This document shows positions 58,826 through 64,000 of a DNA stretch of 64,000 bases, piece after piece. The notes under the pieces were generated by a model. That model saw only the letters and a program-made list of their open reading frames with translations. It was not told the origin of the DNA and made no database searches. Numbering within the stretch: position 1 is the first letter of the stretch; each line of letters begins with the position of its first letter. The translations under genes and the position numbers were made by a program. The DNA comes from Apium graveolens (taxonomy: Eukaryota; Streptophyta; Magnoliopsida; Apiales; Apiaceae), in contig NC_133647.1 of NCBI RefSeq assembly GCF_009905375.1, positions 130,798,673 through 130,862,672 on the forward strand. Direction: 5' to 3'.

Positions 58826-60279
58826 TGTTAGTCGCTAAACACGCGCTAATAATACATGCAAGTATACGCGTTCGCAAGTAATATAGAATCTTTTCTAGTT
58901 CGTTCTCACAGAGACTGGCTTGGTTAACTAATTCATTAATGCACTTAAGCAATAATGTATGGTTATTATTCAATGCTAAGACGATAACAATTGAGGTTGT
59001 TTATAACTAAGAATTAAACTAACAATTATAACTAAGAGAGTAAAGATGATTGAATTAATATATATGACAAATATGGGATTCTAACTTCATTAAATACTTC
59101 ATTCAATAGCCTTATTGTTCTTAACCTTAGCATGCAATGGTGATGACACTAATCAGATAACATGAAACTGATAAACGCCAACTTTTGTTGCACGAGTACC
59201 ATACTACCAGACATCCACAAAAGAGATAGAAGCTGAATAGACACCAATTATATTGAGACCCTATATGTCTATAGAATTTGACAACATAACGGTTTAAGCA
59301 TAAGTTATCTATCTTGATTACATAGGGCAAGTAAGATGGTTAAAATTACCTATGAATCATGCATATAAATAAATGAACCTATGCTAGCATGGCAAGTTCT
59401 AAATCCTTAAATTCACTATCACTTCATTAAAGATTAACACACTAACTTATAAGTTCGTGATGCTCAAAAGTCGAATACACACAACCAATACTAGGCTATT
59501 ATACAATCACCACACACTAAGGCATCAGAACAAATTAACTAAAGAAATCCATAAATAAATCCATTAGAACCCCACGATAATGATTAGCCCATAATCGGAC
59601 TAATCATCAACGTGGGTTCCGATGAAAGAATGGTATAACAAACGAAGTCTTTATAACGAATAAATAAAACCAAGTTAACAGAAGAGTATAGGTTCAATAA
59701 AAAAAGAAACGAGCATCCAAGATTACAACTCAAAACAAAGATTCACAAGAATAAACTAGATTGTCTTCTCCTTTGTTAAATTGTGCTATAAGTCTCTTGT
59801 CATCTTCTCCTTGTGCTCTGATATGTCTCGAACTTGATTACCTATGAACAACGACCTAAAGTTATTTATATAGCAGCCCCATGCAATCTAGAAGTCCTCC
59901 AATTGTAATTATAATAGAATCAAGATTCTCTGATTTCGAGCCGGCGCGGGCGCGCGCTATCACAGGGCGGGCGCGCTGCCTTTCTGACATCCTGGCGCAG
60001 CCGTACGCTTGACTAGCGCGGGCGCGCCGTACTTCTGGAAAAACTTCAGATTTTCTTCTTTTCCTTGCTGCTTCGAGCCGGCTTTCCACGAGCTTTTATT
60101 ACAACACCACCTTGACACCAAATTAGCACCAAAACAATGCTAATTCACCTGATTACCTAGATAATGCCTGAAATGCAAAAACACTAGAAAACACGTTAAA
60201 ACACTTAACAACTTGAGTACAAATGCATCAATTCAAAGCTTATTAGAGCATTATAATGTGTCATAAATACCACTCAACA
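58826..60279 (-). repeat. 3' LTR of Athila 2
   Basis: On + starts TGTTAGTCGCTAAACACGCG and ends CCACTCAACA, 1454 bp, similar along its length to the LTR of Athila 1. A GC-rich unit lies at 59940-60032. Confidence 0.85.
59940..60032. repeat. GC-rich palindromic unit in the LTR of Athila 2
   Basis: GCGCGGGCGCGCGCTATC, GGGCGGGCGCGCTGCC and AGCGCGGGCGCGCCGT in a row. It takes the place of the GCTCAGC-type unit of Athila 1. Confidence 0.85.
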
Positions 60280-61445
60280 TACCCCCAAACCTGAATCGAT
60301 GCTTGTCCTCAAGCATATACAGACTCAAAGAACAAGAACAAAAATGCATGAATGCAACTAATATGAATGCAACGATCCCAATAGAATAACTAAACCAATC
60401 AACGAGCAACATCTCAACAAATACAGTTACTCGCATAAAGATCGATCAAATCATGTAAATCAACTTACAAACTAGAGACGTTCGTGTGTGCAAATGTTTA
60501 CAGATATACTATCGTAACTAGATCAATAATCATGACTCACTACTTAACAAGGCAATCACAAGGTTATAAATAAAATAAAAACTAGACTCAAAATAACTTA
60601 CAACACTTTAATTCTTATATTGGATTTTTATATGGATTCATGCTTTTATTCAAATAAAACAAAACAAATATGTTTATTTGATTGTGCAATGAGTGAGGTC
60701 CACAAAAGACTTATATAATAGTTCCCATGTAGCGAGGGTTAGGTTAGTGGATCCCAAAATATAAAAGCCTTAGGTCACTAGGCACAAAGTCTCCTAAAAA
60801 CTTAATAACTCGAGTACTAAAGATCCCACTCATGATCAATTATACATAACACTTATTCTTTTTTTCTTTTCTTTTCTTTTCTTTCAATTTTTTTTTCTTT
60901 TCTCTTTTTTTCAATTTCTGAACGAGTACGTTTCGCTCCATCTCGCTCAACCCTAGACTACTCGTCTAAATATGAGTCGGCTACTAGCCATTTGACACCT
61001 AGCCACAACAACTAGCAATGAAATCCAACTTTTCTCCAATTTCCAAAATCCATGTTATTTTATTATTAAGAAAATATCCTAAATTTTAAATATAAACAAG
61101 CGATTAAACCTCGACAAACAAACAAATCATGATCAGGATATAGCACTCTAGCAACCTATAAGACTTAGTGAAATATAATTATCTCTAACAAGCAAACTAA
61201 TTTGATAAGACTTAACATCACTAAATATGATATCACTACACTAACATCAATATCACAAATCAACTGGAAAAAATCATCTAAGGGATCATGTTATAATGCA
61301 CGTGCATGAACTATATGAACAAACTAACATGAAAAACTACCAAAAATAAAAAAAAACTACATGGAAAAATATGCAACTATATGAGCTAAACTATCATGAG
61401 TATGCAATTACAGGCGACTCATACAAAACATATTCCTTCAACTAC
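60280..61445 (-). other. Polypurine tract and 3' untranslated region of Athila 2
   Basis: TACCCCCAAACCTGAATCG touches the LTR (polypurine tract on minus). A pyrimidine-rich tract is at 60858-60918. The block 60690-60850 is closely similar to 7808-7970. No credible ORF. Confidence 0.75.
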
Positions 61446-61482
61446 TACCCCCAAACTTAAAATATTCACTGTCCTTAGTGAA
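61446..61482 (-). other. Second polypurine-tract-like site with hairpin, Athila 2
   Basis: TACCCCCAAACTTAAAAT followed by TTCACT (61465-61470) and AGTGAA (61477-61482) with a 6-base loop; counterpart of 8551-8591. Confidence 0.7.
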
Positions 61483-61508
61483 GGTAATAGTAAGGAATTC
61501 AGGCATAC

Positions 61509-62726
61509 CTAATCAGAATAAGGTTCCTCACCCTCAATGGGTGGAGTGTCAGGTGTGTTCGGAGGTGGATACACATAATTCTCATCAAAAATTGGCCACT
61601 GGATGTCAACATCGGTGGCTCTAAAAGCTATCCCAAATGCCTGGGTGAGATCATATGCAAACCTGCTATGGATGTCATGCATCACATCCATCCTCCTAGC
61701 CAGACGCCTGTACAGCGTCATGCTCAAGCCCGCTCCCATATCAGCTCCTTCCTCCTCCTCATGTGCCTGCTGTGATGGCCCTGCCTCATCTCCTAGCTGA
61801 GATCTTCATGCAGTCCTCCTCACCTGATTAGCCCCAACAGCTAGCCTCCCACCAGGTAGGTGGTCAAAAGTATAACCAAGCCCCTTCAGATCGGGCTTGC
61901 CTCCATCCCATTCTTGCATCGTAGCCAAAGTAGTGCTGTCAATAGGAGCACTCGAGATCTGTAACTGCTAATGTCCAGGCCAATGAACACCAACGGCCAC
62001 ACACAGCTTTGTCACAACAGACGCATACAGAATTGACCCCGTGGTACTCCCCCTCAAGAACTTTAGGATACCTTGATAAATCACCATCCCCAAATCCAAA
62101 TAACTGCCCCTGAAGAATGCCCCATAACAGTCGTGCACGCTCCACAGTAATCTCATGCACATGCGAAGATGGCATGATGTTAGCACAAATAAACGCATTC
62201 CATGCACGGGAAACCTGTTCATGCTGGAAGCCGGGAAGGTAGAATACTCGGTCGTACCCCTCTTCATCTTCCAGTGAGTGTCGGGCTGGCACAACGTAGC
62301 AACAATAAGATCTAGATCAAAGTCTTCTAGAGTCTTATCATTCCACGTGTCTTGCCCTACCTTCCTCGTGGGCTGCTCAATCACCGTCCTGATAGCCTCT
62401 GCACTATACTCCACAGTCCTCCCTCGAACCACCGTGAAGCTATTCTTCTCAGCCTTCGCATTCGCATAGAACTCGCGAACAACACTGATGGGCACAACAG
62501 CGGGAGCCTCACAAAAAGGGACCCATCCTATCTCTAGAATCATCTCCAATAGCATACCATCCTTTCCTGATGGCAGAAAACCTCGCTCCTTGATGATCGG
62601 CTTTGATAGAAGCCTCGTATACTCCGCTTCAGCCTCGGGAGTAGAGAACCTTGGACTTACACCACCCATACTTGAAGAATCGGTGGTGTTGCTGCTTACT
62701 TGTGTTCTTTGTCTCTTGGGTGCCAT
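61509..62726 (-). pseudogene. Extra ORF of Athila 2 (putative plant transposon protein family), frameshifted
   Basis: Starts MAPKRQRTQVSSNTTDSSSM at 62726. Shares EYTRLLSKPIIKERGFLPSG, VVREFYANAKAEKNSFTVV and FDLDLIVATLCQPD with Athila 1. The AWNAFICANIMPSSHVHEIT core is in another frame between about 62190 and 62100, so two nearby frameshifts compensate. A stop at about 61968 and another near 61807 follow. The C-terminus (DVDIQWPIFDENYVYPPPNT ... EGEEPYSD) ends at 61509. Retention of the same domain in two diverged elements supports a real role for the ORF in this lineage. Confidence 0.8.
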
Positions 62727-63386
62727 TGGAATTGAGTAGAGAGAATAAGAGTTGTGTTTGAGAGAGAACTTGTGTTTAAGAGTTTATAAAGTGGTCAAGA
62801 AGTTTATGTATAAGGTGTATGTATATATAGGTGGTGAAAAGAGAATCATATATGGAATAGAAGTGGGATTTGATTATGGGAATAATTGGAGTAATGGGTT
62901 TGATTTGGAGAGGGAAATTTGGGATGTGGGGGAGTAAAATTTGGCTGGGAATTGATTTTATAGCAAAATTCCCGATTTTCCCCCTTAAAACTGCCTTTAT
63001 TTTTTTCTGAGTCGGTACCACGGCGCGGCCACGCGCTACTTCTTCCAAACCAGCGCGGCCGCGTGCTGGAACAGCGCGGGCGTGCCGTGTTTCTGTGTTT
63101 TCAGCGTGGCCGCACGCTAGGACAGCACAAGCGCGCCAGGCTTCTGTAGTCAGTCCTGAATTTTTTTTCTTTTTCTGATTTTTTTATGTGTTTCTCCTTT
63201 CTTCTTGCTTCCTCTACCTACTATTGTACAAAAAACTTGGGTTGCCTCCCAAGAAGCGCTTCTTTTACGTCGCTAGCTCGACGTAGAACCTTGAGCTCAA
63301 ATAGACAATAGAACGGCACTAACCACCTCACGGTTTGCTGTGTCATTATAGTAATTCTTCAACTTCTAACAATTTACCTTGAATGC
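62727..63386 (-). other. Spacer between integrase and extra ORF, Athila 2
   Basis: Non-coding, with a GC-rich palindromic cluster at 63018-63143 (GGCGCGGCCACGCGC, AGCGCGGCCGCGTGCTGG, AGCGCGGGCGTGCCGTG). It is the positional counterpart of 10058-10096. Confidence 0.65.
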
Positions 63387-64000
63387 TTAGCCCAGATCAT
63401 TCTCAAAAATTTCCACCGCTCCATGTGGAAACACAGTTTTGACAATAAACAACCCTGACCATCTTGACTTCAACTTTCCAGGAAAAAGACGGAGACGAGA
63501 GTTGAACAAAAGAACTTGTTGCCCCAGCACAAATGATTTGACCACTAGACCCCGATCATGCCACCTCTTGACTTTCTCCTTGTACATTTTATTGTTCTTA
63601 TAAGCTTGAAGTCGAAATTCGTCGAGCTCATTCAATTGAAGCATCCTCTTCTTTCTAGCTGCATCCAAATCCAGATTCAATTTCTTCAAAGCCCAATACA
63701 CTTTATGCTCCAGCTCCACCGGCAAATGACACCCTTTACCATAGACCAACTGATACGGTGACATCCCTAGCGGAGTCTTGTATGTTGTTCGATACGCCCA
63801 AACAGCTTCATCAAGCTTCAAAGACCAATCTTTCCTCGATGGACACATAACTTTCTCTAAAATGTTCTTGATCTCTCTGTTAGATACCTCAGCTTGGCCA
63901 TTAGTCTAAGGATCGTAGGCTGTAACAATGCGATGATTCATATTATACCGCTGCATCATAGCAATGAATTTGCGATTGCAGAAATACGATCCCTCATCAC
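63387..64000 (-). pseudogene. pol: Integrase C-terminal half, Athila 2, cut by the window edge
   Basis: 153 open codons (63387-63848) match the Athila 1 integrase end: [59 protein letters not shown]. Upstream in the same frame the catalytic region reads DEGSYFCNRKF (D) and a nonsense TAG near 63906 just before [13 protein letters not shown] (E). The remaining pol lies beyond 64000. Confidence 0.88.

Larger units (their letters stand above)
58826..64000 (-). mobile_element. Athila-type element 2, antisense in copia element 2, right part outside the window
   Basis: 3' LTR (58826-60279), polypurine tract, conserved 3' untranslated region, extra ORF, GC-rich spacer and integrase C-terminal half in the same order and strand as Athila 1. 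The protein and untranslated regions are clearly related to Athila 1, but the LTR and GC-rich units differ. The left flank GCAAC (58821-58825) is the expected TSD, but its partner is outside. Confidence 0.9.

Noticed and set aside
1..64000. CRISPR arrays, operons, riboswitches, bacterial promoters, tRNA or rRNA genes
   Set aside because: The window is plant nuclear repeat DNA. The dispersed motif of copia 2 is not a spaced array, and no tRNA or rRNA gene was recognised; tRNA-like sequence is limited to primer-binding sites.

Overview
The window is plant nuclear repeat DNA, with no intact host gene seen on either strand. Plant origin follows from Sirevirus-type Ty1/copia, Athila-type Ty3/gypsy and Tekay-like chromoviral retrotransposons, a CACTA transposon and tRNA-iMet/tRNA-Asp primer-binding sites. 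The nesting depth suggests pericentromeric or other heterochromatin of a eudicot. An asterid, perhaps Apiaceae, is only a guess from the style of the repeats.

Layout. (1) 1-989: right end of a truncated copia-like LTR element. (2) 1040-19080: Sirevirus-like copia element 1 on the + strand, with two 1347-bp LTRs and target-site duplication (TSD) CCAGA. It keeps gag and the start of protease but has lost integrase, reverse transcriptase (RT) and RNase H. An antisense Athila element (5963-16951, TSD GTGAC) sits in its 3' region. (3) 19178-23626: non-autonomous CACTA element with 30-bp terminal inverted repeats (27/30), carrying a fragment of a mitochondrial-type chaperonin-60 gene. (4) 23627-37520: several roughly 3.4-3.6 kb chromoviral LTRs. 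A reverse LTR A (24494-31506) is split by a solo LTR B (25630-29258, TSD TGAAT). A forward solo LTR C (32428-35794) lies in the decayed internal DNA. (5) 37521-58825: Sirevirus-like copia element 2 (+), with its gag split by a 12.4-kb chromovirus D (38921-51302, TSD GAAAG, LTRs about 3.4 kb). Most of its RT is deleted. (6) 58826-64000: a second antisense Athila, inserted in the 3' region of copia element 2 and running off the right edge.

How the parts relate. Each insertion is dated relative to the one it interrupts, and five of the insertions have readable TSDs. The coding regions are mostly broken. The best preserved are Athila 1 RNase H-integrase (539 codons open) and RT (290 codons open), and the copia 2 integrase (one nonsense codon in the core).

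The most unusual signals are: a short motif (consensus TCRAYGGATG and its reverse complement) occurring about 25 times across LTR, gag, pol spacer and 3' ORF of copia 2; the chaperonin fragment inside the CACTA element; position-conserved but sequence-swapped GC-rich palindromes in the two Athilas; a twin-polypurine-tract and hairpin arrangement shared by both Athilas; and a chromovirus whose LTRs look young while its pol is heavily decayed and partly present twice. LTR divergences quoted are hand counts from reading the two copies side by side.
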